A stretch of 64,000 nt of DNA, taken from contig NZ_JADX01000014.1 of NCBI RefSeq assembly GCF_000518605.1, positions 1 to 64,000 on the forward strand, read 5' to 3'. Below, in pieces: positions 1-8,902 of this stretch. Below the pieces are notes generated by a model. That model was given only the letters and a program-made list of their open reading frames with translations. It had not been told where the DNA came from and did not search any database. The first letter of the stretch is position 1. Every line of letters starts with the position of its first letter. The translations under genes were made by a program, and so were the position numbers. This stretch comes from Shewanella fidelis ATCC BAA-318 (GTDB lineage Bacteria; Pseudomonadota; Gammaproteobacteria; Enterobacterales; Shewanellaceae).

Positions 1-49
1 CAGCGAGGGATTTTAAATCCCTTGTGTCTACCGATTCCACCACACGGGC
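1..49 (-). tRNA. tRNA-Leu (anticodon TAA), 5' part only
   Basis: The minus strand starts GCCCGTGTGGTGGAATCGG, with the leucine-type D arm, and continues into an anticodon stem AGGGA/TCCCT around the loop TTTAAAA, giving anticodon TAA. The variable arm, T arm and acceptor 3' strand lie outside the window. It is the third tRNA after pgsA, matching the E. coli order glyW-cysT-leuZ. Confidence 0.9.
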
Positions 50-160
50 AAACTCTTTGATTTTGATGATACGTACTGTCGGTATCAATACTGCTTGTTT
101 CTTATCGAAGAAACTAAACTCACCAAATTCTTGTTCTGATTCTATAAACATTAAAGTTTA

Positions 161-234
161 TGGAGGCGCGACCCGGAGTCGAACCGAGATCGACGGATTT
201 GCAATCCGCAGCATAGCCATTCTGCCATCGCGCC
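161..234 (-). tRNA. tRNA-Cys (anticodon GCA)
   Basis: The minus strand folds as a 74-nt cloverleaf. The acceptor is GGCGCGA/TCGCGCC with an encoded CCA end, the anticodon arm is GCGGA-TTGCAAA-TCCGT (anticodon GCA), and the T loop reads GGTTCGACTCC. It lies between tRNA-Gly and tRNA-Leu and is probably processed from one transcript. Confidence 0.95.
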
Positions 235-247
235 ATTTCGATTAAAT

Positions 248-323
248 TGGAGCGACATATCGGGTTCGAACCGATGACCTATACCTTGGCAAGGTATCGC
301 TCTACCAACTGAGCTAATGTCGC
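248..323 (-). tRNA. tRNA-Gly (anticodon GCC)
   Basis: The minus strand gives a 76-nt cloverleaf. The acceptor is GCGACAT/ATGTCGC followed by TCCA, the D arm is AGCTCAGTTGGTAGAGC, the anticodon loop TTGCCAA has anticodon GCC, and the T arm contains GGTTCGAAC. It is the first tRNA downstream of pgsA, as in E. coli glyW. Confidence 0.95.
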
Positions 324-475
324 TTTTCAATTTATCTTCCAGTCAGGTTAACGCTTAACTTGCTTCCCCTTGACTACGGAATGGCATTCTACCGATTAAA
401 TGCCAAGAGTCAACGCTATAATTACCGATAAATGACTGTTTGCACACTAATCGAACTTTTCGTTGCTTTTAACAG

Positions 476-1024
476 CTATTCAGCAGTTAAATCTTTCCAC
501 GCGGCAAGAATGTAGCTCATCATAGACCATAGAGTTAAAACGGCTGCTACATAAAACAAACCAAAAGCGACGTAAGTTAAAAACTCATTGGGTTGCCAAA
601 TCAAACCTGTGATTGCAATCATTTGTGCGGCAGTTTTATATTTACCAATCCAAGAAACTGCAACCGCTCCCCTTTTACCTATCTCAGCCATCCACTCTCT
701 GAGCGCAGAAATAACGATCTCTCGACCAATCATGATGAGCGCAGGTAAAGTTAGCCAAATATTACTGTATTCAGAAACCAACAACACTAATGCCGTGGTT
801 ACCATGATCTTATCTGCTACAGGGTCGAGGAAGGCACCAAAACGAGTAGATTGTTTTAATTTTCTCGCGGCATATCCATCTAAGGCATCCGTCACTGCAG
901 CTAACCAAAAAACAAATGCAGATGCAAAAGGAGACCAAGGCTCTGGAATATAAAAAAGAACAACAAAAACAGGTAACAGTAATAACCTGAATAATGTTAA
1001 CGCAATAGGAATGTTAAACGGCAT
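476..1024 (-). CDS. pgsA: CDP-diacylglycerol--glycerol-3-phosphate 3-phosphatidyltransferase
   Basis: Transfers the phosphatidyl group of CDP-diacylglycerol to sn-glycerol-3-phosphate in the inner membrane, the committed step to phosphatidylglycerol and cardiolipin. The 182-residue protein carries the complete CDP-alcohol phosphotransferase signature D-x2-D-G-x2-A-R-x8-G-x3-D-x3-D: Asp46, Asp49, Gly50, Ala53, Arg54, Gly63, Asp67 and Asp71. Several hydrophobic segments follow (about 7-27, 33-50, 75-100, 125-175). Length matches E. coli PgsA. It lies downstream of uvrC on the same strand and upstream of tRNA-Gly, the same order as in E. coli, so tRNA processing from the pgsA transcript is plausible. 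Confidence 0.96.
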   Translation of the reverse strand: MPFNIPIALTLFRLLLLPVFVVLFYIPEPWSPFASAFVFWLAAVTDALDGYAARKLKQSTRFGAFLDPVADKIMVTTALVLLVSEYSNIWLTLPALIMIGREIVISALREWMAEIGKRGAVAVSWIGKYKTAAQMIAITGLIWQPNEFLTYVAFGLFYVAAVLTLWSMMSYILAAWKDLTAE

Positions 1025-1071
1025 TGTAGAACCTATTAGTCAAAAGCAGCGCCAATCTTGCCTTAATTTTG

Positions 1072-2901
1072 TTACCCTCGCAATGCATCATGTATCGTTT
1101 GTGCCATTTCTAAGCTAATACCGGGAACTTTTACCAATTCCGACACACTTGCGCCCTTCACTTCTTGAATACCACCTAGATATTGTAAAAGCGCTTTACG
1201 ACGTTTAGGCCCAACTCCGGCGATTGATTCAAGTGAAGACGTATTGCGTGTCTTTTGGCGTTTGTTTCTATGGCCAGTAATAGCAAAACGATGCGATTCA
1301 TCACGAATATGTTGGATCAGATGCAAGGCTCCTGAATCTGCAGGCAAAGTGAACGACTCTTCATTCTCACCATAGATAAGTGTTTCAAGGCCAGGTTTTC
1401 GCCCCTCGCCTTTGGCTACACCGATAAGTGTAGGCGCATTATCTAATGCAACAAATTTTTCATCGACAATCTTCTGCGCAATACGTAACTGACCTATACC
1501 GCCGTCAATGAACAAGATGTCGGGAATTTTACCTTTATCTGTAATTTTGTCGAAACGACGACTGATAGCCTGTTTCATCGCTGCATAATCATCACCTGGT
1601 GTAATACCGGCAATATTATAACGCCGATAATCGGCCTTGCTTGGTCCTTCACGATTAAACACTACACAAGATGCGACAGTGCTTTCTCCCATGGTATGGC
1701 TGATATCAAAACACTCCATACGTTTGATGCTATTAGTAGCCTCAATGGCTTCTTCCAGCAATAAGAAACGCTGCTCGACAGTATTCTTATGAGAAAGTCT
1801 AGTATTAACCGCGTTTGTCGCATTGGTTAATGCTAAGCGTAAAAAACTTGCTCTTTCTCCGCGAACGTTGGTTTTGATTTCAACCTTTTTGCTTTTCGCA
1901 CTTTGAATCGCTTCAGCAAGTTCTAATTGTTCTTCAAACGGCTCACTAATTAAAATCTCTTTTGGCGTAAGACGCTGGCTGTCTGAGTTTAAATAGAATT
2001 GCAACATGAAAGAACGTAATACTTCTGACACCTCTGTGTTAGCAGGTACCTTTGGATAATAACTTCTGCTACCGAATATTTTGCCTTCACGAATAAACAG
2101 TAAATGAAAGCATGCAACGCCGGAAGCATAGTAAGCACCAATAACATCCATATCGCCTGAGGCATTAGATACCTCTTGCTGTTCAGACACCTTTCTTAAC
2201 GCGGTGATTTGATCTCTAAAGGCCGCAGCTTGTTCATAGCGCATCTCAGCAGCGGCAAGTTCCATTTGCCCAACGAGTACCGACATCACTTGGCTATTTT
2301 TACCTTTCAAAAATAGCGTAGCTAAACGCACTTGCTCTTGATAATCATCCGTACTGATTTTATCAACACAAGGCGCACTGCAACGACCAATCTGATACTG
2401 CAAACAAGGTCGAGAACGAGACTTATAGTACAAATCTTCACATTGACGAATGGGGAAAATCTTTTGCATTAAATGCAAACTTTCGCGCACCGCACCACCA
2501 TTTGGGTAAGGCCCAAAATATTGGCCCTTGTCGCGCTTTGGGCCTCGATGATAAGCCAAGCGTGGATGTTTATGATTACTGAGTAAAATATAAGGATACG
2601 ATTTGTCATCTCTAAGCAATACATTGTATTTGGGCATGTATTGCTTGATGTAATCGTTTTCAAGAATGAGTGCGTCTGTTTCACTGTGAGTCAGTGTGAC
2701 ATCTATATTGGCGATATGCGAAACCAATGCTTGGGTTTTTACATTGGCCAAGTTTTTACGAAAATAAGAGGAAAGACGCTTTTTTAGATCTTTCGCCTTG
2801 CCAACATAAATTACAGTCCCTTTTTCATCATACATCCGGTATACACCGGCCGATGAAGTCACTGTTTTTAAAAATTCTTCGGCATTAAAAGCATCTGGCA
2901 T
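1072..2901 (-). CDS. uvrC: excinuclease ABC subunit C
   Basis: UvrC makes both incisions in nucleotide excision repair after UvrB is loaded at a lesion. The 609-residue protein has an N-terminal GIY-YIG nuclease (about 15-95, [20 protein letters not shown]) for the 3' cut and a cysteine cluster near 165-178 ([13 protein letters not shown]). A UVR motif for UvrB contact lies near 200-235, an RNase H-like endonuclease core in the second half ([21 protein letters not shown]) makes the 5' cut, and paired helix-hairpin-helix motifs sit at the C-terminus ([19 protein letters not shown]). Length is typical. It begins 20 bases after the uvrY stop, so the two are probably co-transcribed. Confidence 0.97.
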   Translation of the reverse strand: MPDAFNAEEFLKTVTSSAGVYRMYDEKGTVIYVGKAKDLKKRLSSYFRKNLANVKTQALVSHIANIDVTLTHSETDALILENDYIKQYMPKYNVLLRDDKSYPYILLSNHKHPRLAYHRGPKRDKGQYFGPYPNGGAVRESLHLMQKIFPIRQCEDLYYKSRSRPCLQYQIGRCSAPCVDKISTDDYQEQVRLATLFLKGKNSQVMSVLVGQMELAAAEMRYEQAAAFRDQITALRKVSEQQEVSNASGDMDVIGAYYASGVACFHLLFIREGKIFGSRSYYPKVPANTEVSEVLRSFMLQFYLNSDSQRLTPKEILISEPFEEQLELAEAIQSAKSKKVEIKTNVRGERASFLRLALTNATNAVNTRLSHKNTVEQRFLLLEEAIEATNSIKRMECFDISHTMGESTVASCVVFNREGPSKADYRRYNIAGITPGDDYAAMKQAISRRFDKITDKGKIPDILFIDGGIGQLRIAQKIVDEKFVALDNAPTLIGVAKGEGRKPGLETLIYGENEESFTLPADSGALHLIQHIRDESHRFAITGHRNKRQKTRNTSSLESIAGVGPKRRKALLQYLGGIQEVKGASVSELVKVPGISLEMAQTIHDALRG

Positions 2902-2921
2902 AACAGCTTTGCGGCCTTAAG

Positions 2922-3566
2922 TTAAAATTGTCCTGTATCTAACATTTTATATCTAATCGCCAAGCGAGTCAGCTCTACGTCACCACCGATCCCCAGCTTG
3001 GCAAATAGTCGATAACGATAACTGTTCACTGTTTTAGGACTCAGGTTCAATTGCTCTGAGATCTCACTGACTTTTTCACCATTTGTGATCATCAACATAA
3101 TTTGCAACTCACGTTCAGACAGCGATTTAAATGGGTTCTCTTCAGATTGATTAAACTGGCTGAGCGCCATCTGCTGTGCAATCTCTGGTGATAAATAGCG
3201 TTGCCCATGAGCAACCTGCCGAATAGCTTGTAACACTTCTGGAGAAGTTGCACCTTTGGTTAAATAGCCTGATGCACCGGCTTGCATGACTTTAGTTGGA
3301 AACGGATCTTCTGTATGGATAGTTAACACGATTATTTTAGCGTGCGCCTGAAACCGCAAGATCTTACGCGTGGCTTCTAAACCACCTATGCCGGGCATAT
3401 TCATATCCATCAAAATAACATCGGCTTCATTCTTACGGCACCACTGTACAGCCGTTTCACCGTCGCCGGCCTCGCCGACCACTTTTATACCGCGCTCGTC
3501 TTCGAGGATCCGTCTGATCCCTGTTCTTACTAATTCGTGGTCATCAACTAAATATACAGAGATCAA
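2922..3566 (-). CDS. uvrY: BarA/UvrY-type two-component response regulator (UvrY/GacA/VarA)
   Basis: Response regulator of the BarA-UvrY (GacS-GacA) system, which in relatives activates Csr-family small RNAs. It has an N-terminal receiver (Asp8, Asp9, phospho-acceptor Asp54, with LMDMNMPGIGGLEATRK around it) and a C-terminal LuxR/NarL helix-turn-helix (LSERELQIMLMITNGEKVSE, LSPKTVNSYRYRL). I place the start at a TTG (3564-3566): this gives MISVYLVDDHELVRTGI, aligning with UvrY/GacA and putting the phospho-Asp at 54 as in E. coli. An AAGGGA ribosome site lies just upstream. A longer frame to 3593 would add nine residues with no family support. Position upstream of uvrC matches E. coli. Confidence 0.94.
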   Translation of the reverse strand: MISVYLVDDHELVRTGIRRILEDERGIKVVGEAGDGETAVQWCRKNEADVILMDMNMPGIGGLEATRKILRFQAHAKIIVLTIHTEDPFPTKVMQAGASGYLTKGATSPEVLQAIRQVAHGQRYLSPEIAQQMALSQFNQSEENPFKSLSERELQIMLMITNGEKVSEISEQLNLSPKTVNSYRYRLFAKLGIGGDVELTRLAIRYKMLDTGQF

Positions 3567-3742
3567 AGCTGCTTTCCCTTTCAGAAGTCTCACCCTGACG
3601 CAATAACTAAGGTCAGAATCAAAAGTGTTATAACGCTTAATTTATCGCATATAACCAAAGATAGAAAGAAAAACTTAGCAAAAGCAAGTAGATGAAAATT
3701 TATATAACAGTTTGTTTATTATAGCTTTAAATTCAGAAAAGC

Positions 3743-3770
3743 AAAAAGGCAGCCGTTAGGCTGCCTTTTT
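3743..3770 (-). terminator. rho-independent terminator after tRNA-Ser
   Basis: Perfect inverted repeat GGCAGCC-GTTA-GGCTGCC flanked by five A on one side and five T on the other. It lies immediately 3' of tRNA-Ser on the minus strand and could work in both directions. Confidence 0.85.
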
Positions 3771-3775
3771 AAATA

Positions 3776-3866
3776 TGGCGGAGAGATAGGGATTTGAACC
3801 CTAGATGGGCTATAAACCCATGCCGGTTTTCAAGACCGGTGCATTCGACCACTCTGCCATCTCTCC
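3776..3866 (-). tRNA. tRNA-Ser (anticodon TGA)
   Basis: The minus strand gives a 91-nt class II tRNA. The acceptor is GGAGAGAT/ATCTCTCC with encoded GCCA, the anticodon arm is CCGGT-CTTGAAA-ACCGG (anticodon TGA), a long variable arm contains ATGGGTTTATAGCCCAT, and the T loop reads GGTTCAAATCC. It stands alone with its own terminator. The 383 bases between it and the next gene show no coding potential and should hold its promoter and that of the Lon-like gene. Confidence 0.95.
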
Positions 3867-4249
3867 GAGGCCGGTAAATATATGTGTTTCTCGTGATGAT
3901 GTAAACCCATATAACAAAATTAATGGCCTGTAGCATCTCTTATGCTGAATATCTATCCAAATATGATGTCATTACTATTGGCACAAGCGATTAGGTCATT
4001 TGGTAAAATGGCTGTGCCATAACCATAAACAGTATTTGACTAGAGTTAATTACCACAATTATCAGCTTAGCTTTTACCTTCGATAACAAAGATCAAAAAT
4101 TTACGTGACTATCAATTTAACTAAAGACAATCAATAATCAACGCAATCCTTGTATGAGAACCTATTCCAACTTTGTAATGCAGGTTAGCTATCAAAGAGT
4201 TTGCAAAACTGTGCTAGGATCAGCCTACTAAAAATAGCCATGCACTTTT

Positions 4250-5956
4250 ATGAACTCAAACGTTATTCCAGCTCAAGCTCTTACTCCTCAGTTTACACTT
4301 GCTACTGAACATACATTCATTGCTAACGCCAGTGCCAATTTGTTAGCCCAAGAGCGCTGCTGCGACGCATTTACACTGCTAAGCGAAACAGACAATCAAC
4401 ATATGTTTATTGCAGAGTATTTTGGCTGCAATCGTAAACGTATAATTGAGTCTCTCATTGAAGCCCACGGCGTATTTAAAGAGCATGTTTTACAACTTGA
4501 TGAGCACAATAGTCCTGTGTGGCAACAAGCACATCCGGACAAAACTCTGCTAGCAGCAAAACAGCATAAATTTCAATATTTATCTGGCACCATTCGCAAA
4601 GCAGACTTAGTTGGCCAATATAATGTTGAAACCAACGAATATAAACCAGGCCTGCTGGCAAGCTGTCATTACCTATTTATTTGCGCCGATTCCTTATGGA
4701 AAAGAGAAGCCCTTTGGGATCTGCTATTAGAGATCCTTGATAAGCAACGTTATCAGGTGCATTCGCGCTTTATAGAATTACCACTAAATTGCAAAATAGT
4801 CCTGATAGGATCGAGTCACCAATATGGTTCTTGCTGGTTAGGTGAGCCTAGTTTTTCACGACACTTTCCTTTACTAGGTGAGCTAGTAAACGAAGTAGAT
4901 TTGGCAGAGCATACAATCAATGATTATTGCCACTGGCTTGCAAGTATTCTTGATGAGCATCAATTGCAGCTTGAAAGTGATGCGTTAGTACTATTACTGC
5001 GCTTTTGTTCAAAGCTTGCTGACCACCAAATGCGGCTGAGTTTAATGGCAACTAATATTGAACATTTGTTAGCTCAAGCTAAAGCCTATGGTGGTAACTC
5101 TCTCATCACATTGAACGCTTTAACTCATTCAATAGCAATGCTTAATCAAAGGCACAATGCTTCTGAAAGATTGTCTGAACAGAACTTTGACGATCTATTT
5201 ATCAACTTACCGACTCAAGATGAAGTCATTGGCCAGATTAATGGTTTAACCGTTGTTGAAAACGCTGAGTATAGTTATGGCGAGCCTGCACGTATTACTG
5301 CATCAGTTCATTACGGTGACGGTGAAGTGGCAGACATTGAGCGAAAATCTGAGCTAGGAGGCAATATCCATGCAAAAGGCATGATGATTCTTTCGGCTTG
5401 TCTTTATCGAATTTTTGGTAAAGATGCACCACTTCATTTAAATGCCAATATTGTTTTCGAACAGTCCTATCAAGAAATTGATGGTGATAGTGCCTCACTT
5501 GCCGAATATTGTTGCCTGATATCAGCAATAGCAGAAAAACCAATTAATCAAAGTCTTGCAGCTACTGGAGCGATTGACCAATTTGGCAACGTACAAGCTA
5601 TTGGCGGCGTTAATGAAAAAATTGAAGGTTTCTTTAAGCTTTGTAAACGCCGCGGTTTAACTGGTAATCAAGGTGTCATAATCCCCTTCTCTAATATGCA
5701 ACAATTGAACCTACATCAAGATGTTATTGATGCTGTAGAGCAAGGCTTGTTTTCTATATATCAGGTTAAACATATTGATGAAGCTGTTGAAATACTGATG
5801 CAGCTTCCAGCGGGTAAGGCTGATGAAGATAATCAATTTCCCGATGAGTCTTTATACGGTTTAGTTCAATCTCGTTTAGAAAATTTGGCTGGCTATCAAG
5901 AAGAGGAAATGAGCCTTTTTGAGAAACTACGGGATAAATTTAAATTTTCTAGCTGA
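4250..5956 (+). CDS. Lon-like S16 protease, YcbZ/LonH type
   Basis: Protein of 568 residues resembling E. coli YcbZ (586 residues), an atypical Lon relative. The C-terminal third is a Lon proteolytic domain. The catalytic serine is Ser414 in DGDSASLAE and the lysine is Lys457 in GGVNEKIEGFF; the 43-residue spacing equals that of Lon. The preceding block ERKSELGGNIHAKGMMI is also conserved. The N-terminal region looks like a degenerate AAA module: I see no GxxGxGK[ST] Walker A loop, so ATP-driven unfolding by this protein alone is doubtful. I see no clear Shine-Dalgarno before the ATG, so the start is moderately certain. Position directly upstream of fabA and rmf matches E. coli. Confidence 0.9.
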   Translation: MNSNVIPAQALTPQFTLATEHTFIANASANLLAQERCCDAFTLLSETDNQHMFIAEYFGCNRKRIIESLIEAHGVFKEHVLQLDEHNSPVWQQAHPDKTLLAAKQHKFQYLSGTIRKADLVGQYNVETNEYKPGLLASCHYLFICADSLWKREALWDLLLEILDKQRYQVHSRFIELPLNCKIVLIGSSHQYGSCWLGEPSFSRHFPLLGELVNEVDLAEHTINDYCHWLASILDEHQLQLESDALVLLLRFCSKLADHQMRLSLMATNIEHLLAQAKAYGGNSLITLNALTHSIAMLNQRHNASERLSEQNFDDLFINLPTQDEVIGQINGLTVVENAEYSYGEPARITASVHYGDGEVADIERKSELGGNIHAKGMMILSACLYRIFGKDAPLHLNANIVFEQSYQEIDGDSASLAEYCCLISAIAEKPINQSLAATGAIDQFGNVQAIGGVNEKIEGFFKLCKRRGLTGNQGVIIPFSNMQQLNLHQDVIDAVEQGLFSIYQVKHIDEAVEILMQLPAGKADEDNQFPDESLYGLVQSRLENLAGYQEEEMSLFEKLRDKFKFSS

Positions 5957-5962
5957 TCGGAG

Positions 5963-5991
5963 TTGTTTAGCGTACACGTGTTCGCTAACCT
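5963..5991 (+). promoter_or_regulatory. fabA promoter with FabR-type operator
   Basis: A near-perfect 22-bp palindrome at 5967-5988 has half-sites TTAGCGTACAC and GTGTTCGCTAA (10 of 11 positions symmetric). It agrees with the AGCGTACA/TGTACGCT core that I recall for FabR, the TetR-family repressor of unsaturated fatty-acid synthesis. A sigma-70-like promoter fits around it: -35 TTGTTT at 5963-5968, 17-bp spacer, -10 TAACCT at 5986-5991. The operator would fill the spacer. The fabA ATG is at 6024. Confidence 0.8.
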
Positions 5992-6023
5992 TGGCAGCTC
6001 AAATTGCTGGAGTATGAATAATA

Positions 6024-6539
6024 ATGAGTTACGCGAACAGTTTTACTAAAGAAGACCTTATTGCCTGTGGACTTGGCAAACTATTTGAACCAAATTCACC
6101 AAGACTACCAAAAGACAATATGTTAATGATCGACCGAGTGTTAAAAATTAATGCTGACGGTGGTGAATTTGGCAAAGGTGAAATTGTTGCGGAACTTGAT
6201 ATCAACCCAGATCTATGGTTCTTTGATTGTCACTTTGCAGGCGATCCGGTTATGCCTGGTTGCCTGGGCCTAGATGCTATGTGGCAATTAGTTGGTTTCT
6301 TCTTAGGATGGGAAGGTGCTTTAGGTAAAGGCAGAGCCCTGGGTGTGGGCGAAGTGAAATTTACAGGCCAAGTGTTACCTGACGCTAAGAAAGTTACCTA
6401 TAAGCTCACAATTAAGCGCAAAGTATATCGTAAGCTAGTTATGGGTATTGCTGATGCGACTATGGAAGTTGACGGTCGTGAAATTTACAGTGCAAAAGAT
6501 CTAAAAGTAGGTATTTTCACTGACACTACTAGCTTCTAA
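6024..6539 (+). CDS. fabA: 3-hydroxydecanoyl-ACP dehydratase/isomerase
   Basis: Dehydrates beta-hydroxyacyl-ACP and isomerises trans-2- to cis-3-decenoyl-ACP, the branch point for unsaturated fatty acids in type II synthesis. The 171-residue protein is colinear with E. coli FabA (172). The catalytic pair falls at the same positions, His70 ([13 protein letters not shown]) and Asp84 ([13 protein letters not shown]), and the [17 protein letters not shown] block is intact. It starts at the first ATG, giving the usual N-terminus ([10 protein letters not shown]). It follows the Lon-like gene by 67 bases but has its own promoter and FabR-type operator. Confidence 0.98.
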   Translation: MSYANSFTKEDLIACGLGKLFEPNSPRLPKDNMLMIDRVLKINADGGEFGKGEIVAELDINPDLWFFDCHFAGDPVMPGCLGLDAMWQLVGFFLGWEGALGKGRALGVGEVKFTGQVLPDAKKVTYKLTIKRKVYRKLVMGIADATMEVDGREIYSAKDLKVGIFTDTTSF

Positions 6540-6559
6540 TAAGCAACGAATAGCCAATA

Positions 6560-6586
6560 AAATGCCCTCTTAATTGAGGGCAAAAA
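6560..6586. terminator. hairpin terminator between fabA and rmf (convergent genes)
   Basis: The inverted repeat GCCCTC-TTAATT-GAGGGC (6564-6581) lies between the fabA and rmf stops. On the minus strand it is followed by ATTTTATT, on the plus strand by AAAAATG, so it fits best as the rmf terminator and only weakly for fabA. Confidence 0.5.
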
Positions 6587-6640
6587 TGCTGAGAAACTCA
6601 TTCCTTGTAATATCAAAAGACTTTCAGTAATGGCAACATA

Positions 6641-6817
6641 TTATTTATTAAATAGGCCACTTATTCGTCCATCAACGCCTTCGCGCCAACCGCCAAGCCA
6701 ATGTGATTTTGAATCAAGTGTCGAGTAAGGACAGTTCTCTTTCGATCGCCCTCCAATTCCCGCTTGGAAACCTTTTGAAAAAGCTCTATCTAATCGATCT
6801 CTTTTTTGTCTCTTCAT
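6641..6817 (-). CDS. rmf: ribosome modulation factor
   Basis: A 58-codon gene read on the minus strand, starting MKRQKRDRLDRAFSKGF. RMF binds 70S ribosomes in stationary phase and drives their dimerisation into inactive 100S particles with HPF. The sequence follows E. coli RMF: basic N-terminus MKRQKRDRL, then QAGIGGRSKENCPY, then SHWLGGWREGVDGR. AGAGGA precedes the ATG by about seven bases. The place beside fabA is the same as in E. coli. Within the leader, GAAGC-GATA-GCTTC (6845-6858) is followed by four T on the minus strand, a possible weak attenuator. Confidence 0.95.
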   Translation of the reverse strand: MKRQKRDRLDRAFSKGFQAGIGGRSKENCPYSTLDSKSHWLGGWREGVDGRISGLFNK

Positions 6818-6961
6818 GCAAGCATCCTCTCTTTGATAACAAAAGAAGCTATCGCTTCACCCCATAAATAAAACTTTTTTTGGTAGAGATCAATCCCCAA
6901 AACGGCTCTTATTTGCGGTTATTTTTTAAGCTACTGAGAAGTCTTACAAATTTATTGCAAA

Positions 6962-6989
6962 AAAAATCGAGGCATTTGCCTCGATTTTT
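6962..6989 (-). terminator. rho-independent terminator after the DUF3466 gene
   Basis: A 12-bp perfect stem, AAAAATCGAGGC paired with GCCTCGATTTTT around loop ATTT, 13 bases past the stop of the DUF3466 gene. It probably ends the whole rlmKL-uup-DUF3466 transcript. Confidence 0.85.
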
Positions 6990-7002
6990 CTCGTATTGAA
7001 TT

Positions 7003-8874
7003 TTACTTCATACGACGTCTAAACCATAACAATGGTAAAGCAAATAACCAAGCGAAGCTCGCTGCGCCCTTACGCACATAATTCTCATTATTATCGTCTT
7101 CATCGACAACAGTACAAGCTTCAGCTGTAGCACCTGCTGGTTGCAATACAACCATACGCGGTAAGTAAGATGTCACTGGCTCACCGTTACCGTTTAATTG
7201 GAAGAATGGTAAACCATCATCACCAATCACCAAGTTACCATCATCATCGAACTTATAAGATGGTTTACGGATAAAGGCTGTGCCAACAATAGTGCCATCT
7301 TCATTAATGCTATTCGCTTCAACGATAAGAATATCGCTTTTGTAAGTTAGCTTCTTACCATCACCATCTGTCACTTCAACTTCATTACGCTGCCAGTTAC
7401 CTTCTGCATTTTGCTCGTAACCTTTAGACTCACAAGTTAGCAAATCATTAAGGTTCTTAAATTCACCTTCAGGGAACTCTGAGTTAGGTAATTGATATAG
7501 GAAACCCGCTTTTGGACGCGGCTTTTCTTTATCGTGAGTCGTTTCAATATAACCAACAACTTGCCCTTGGTTATTGATATCACGACCACGGCTACCTAAA
7601 TCTGAAATACTGTTATAGAAATCGTTTGGTGTAACTAACGGTGTTTCAGGATTTTTAGTATCAAAGTAGAAAAACTTATCACGACGATAGCCATTGATAT
7701 ATTTGTTGTAGCTACCAACCAAGATCCCATTATCGTTTATATCGTAAGCAATTGATGAATAAACATCACGAGCTTCATCAACATCGACCCAGTTATACTT
7801 ATACTCACCTGTAGCAGCATCTTTAGTCCAATAAGCAGCATCGTAATACAATCTATCTTTATTGTTATCACGATATACATAAGAACGACCCGCTACCGAG
7901 CCTTCATTATTGATCCCTAATCCTTGCGCGCTATAAACTGAATCATTAGTGACTTCGAGGCCTAGCGGTAACATAGTCGGCGTGATCACACCTGCATCAT
8001 ATTGCCAAACATAGCCACGAATTTGATATTTAATGTCGCTATAACCGTATTGATTTGGAAATTGTGCCGCTTGAATACAGATATCTTGTGGCGCTGTTTC
8101 ACTATTATTATCCACACATGAGTTAATAATATTGCCGCTATTTTCGCTGATATCGGTACTCGCATAACCAGTAATTAAACCATTCTGATTGACAGCAGTT
8201 GCACTTGAAACGCCGCCGACAGAAATAGTCTGCTCTTCAGCTTCGCCTTCTTTGTATACATAATCAGTATAAGGAGGTAATAATGCAATTTCAGCATCAC
8301 TGCCCTGCTTTACAAAGCCACGTTGCTCGTAATCACGGTAATACCAAAACTCTTGAGTGTCACTACTGCCTTCATAGGGTAACGTTTTCTCGGCAGATGT
8401 CATCGCCCCCACTTTCAAGCCGGAGTCGTTAATACCGTAGAAAAACGTATCTACCGAGTTTACCGTATCTTCATCTTCAGGAAAGGTCGGAGCGGTTGTG
8501 CCGTTAACGCTTTCAAACGTAGGGAGCCATGCATTACCAATTGAATTAAAAGTAAAGTTATTGGCAATAATCGGCAAATTAACGGAGTAAGTAATAGTCT
8601 CAGAATCCGCCACACCATCTTCGATATCAATAACGCCATCATCGTCTTCTGAAACGGTCAGCTTCTTTTTACCTTTAGCAACGCCAACAGCTTCATTATT
8701 ACTATTGACCGCCATGCCATAACCATTTCGAGTATTCGCTATGGTGCCGTTTAGATCATAGGTATCTAAATCAATATTGATAATTTCATATACCGGCGCC
8801 GCATGGACACCTTGAAGTACGCTTATAACGCCAACAGCTACTAACGATAGGGTTTTATCCAACTTAAACTTCAT
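7003..8874 (-). CDS. DUF3466 family exported protein with C-terminal anchor
   Basis: Protein of 623 residues that I place in the DUF3466 family of marine gammaproteobacteria; its function is unknown. A Sec signal peptide occupies about 1-25 (LSLVAVGVISVLQGVHA-A). The body is acidic and made of repeated blocks carrying G(x)AVN/D(I)N(x)xG motifs (GYGMAVNSNNEAVG, YGINDSGLKVGAM, YDINDNGILVGSY, DINNQGQVVGYIE), as in HAF-type repeat proteins, so a beta-propeller is likely. The C-terminus (GAASFAWLFALPLLWFRRRMK) is a short hydrophobic segment plus basic cluster, like GlyGly-CTERM sorting tails but without the Gly-Gly. It starts 28 bases after the uup stop with no terminator between, so is likely in the same operon. 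Confidence 0.8.
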   Translation of the reverse strand: MKFKLDKTLSLVAVGVISVLQGVHAAPVYEIINIDLDTYDLNGTIANTRNGYGMAVNSNNEAVGVAKGKKKLTVSEDDDGVIDIEDGVADSETITYSVNLPIIANNFTFNSIGNAWLPTFESVNGTTAPTFPEDEDTVNSVDTFFYGINDSGLKVGAMTSAEKTLPYEGSSDTQEFWYYRDYEQRGFVKQGSDAEIALLPPYTDYVYKEGEAEEQTISVGGVSSATAVNQNGLITGYASTDISENSGNIINSCVDNNSETAPQDICIQAAQFPNQYGYSDIKYQIRGYVWQYDAGVITPTMLPLGLEVTNDSVYSAQGLGINNEGSVAGRSYVYRDNNKDRLYYDAAYWTKDAATGEYKYNWVDVDEARDVYSSIAYDINDNGILVGSYNKYINGYRRDKFFYFDTKNPETPLVTPNDFYNSISDLGSRGRDINNQGQVVGYIETTHDKEKPRPKAGFLYQLPNSEFPEGEFKNLNDLLTCESKGYEQNAEGNWQRNEVEVTDGDGKKLTYKSDILIVEANSINEDGTIVGTAFIRKPSYKFDDDGNLVIGDDGLPFFQLNGNGEPVTSYLPRMVVLQPAGATAEACTVVDEDDNNENYVRKGAASFAWLFALPLLWFRRRMK

Positions 8875-8902
8875 TAACTCGCTTCCTATTTCTTATTTTA
8901 GC

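Noticed and set aside
24..245. A 73-codon plus-strand frame at the window start
   Set aside because: It runs antisense through tRNA-Leu and tRNA-Cys and has no protein-like pattern.
588..953. A 121-codon plus-strand frame
   Set aside because: Lies fully antisense to pgsA, which has an intact catalytic signature; no ribosome site or family resemblance.
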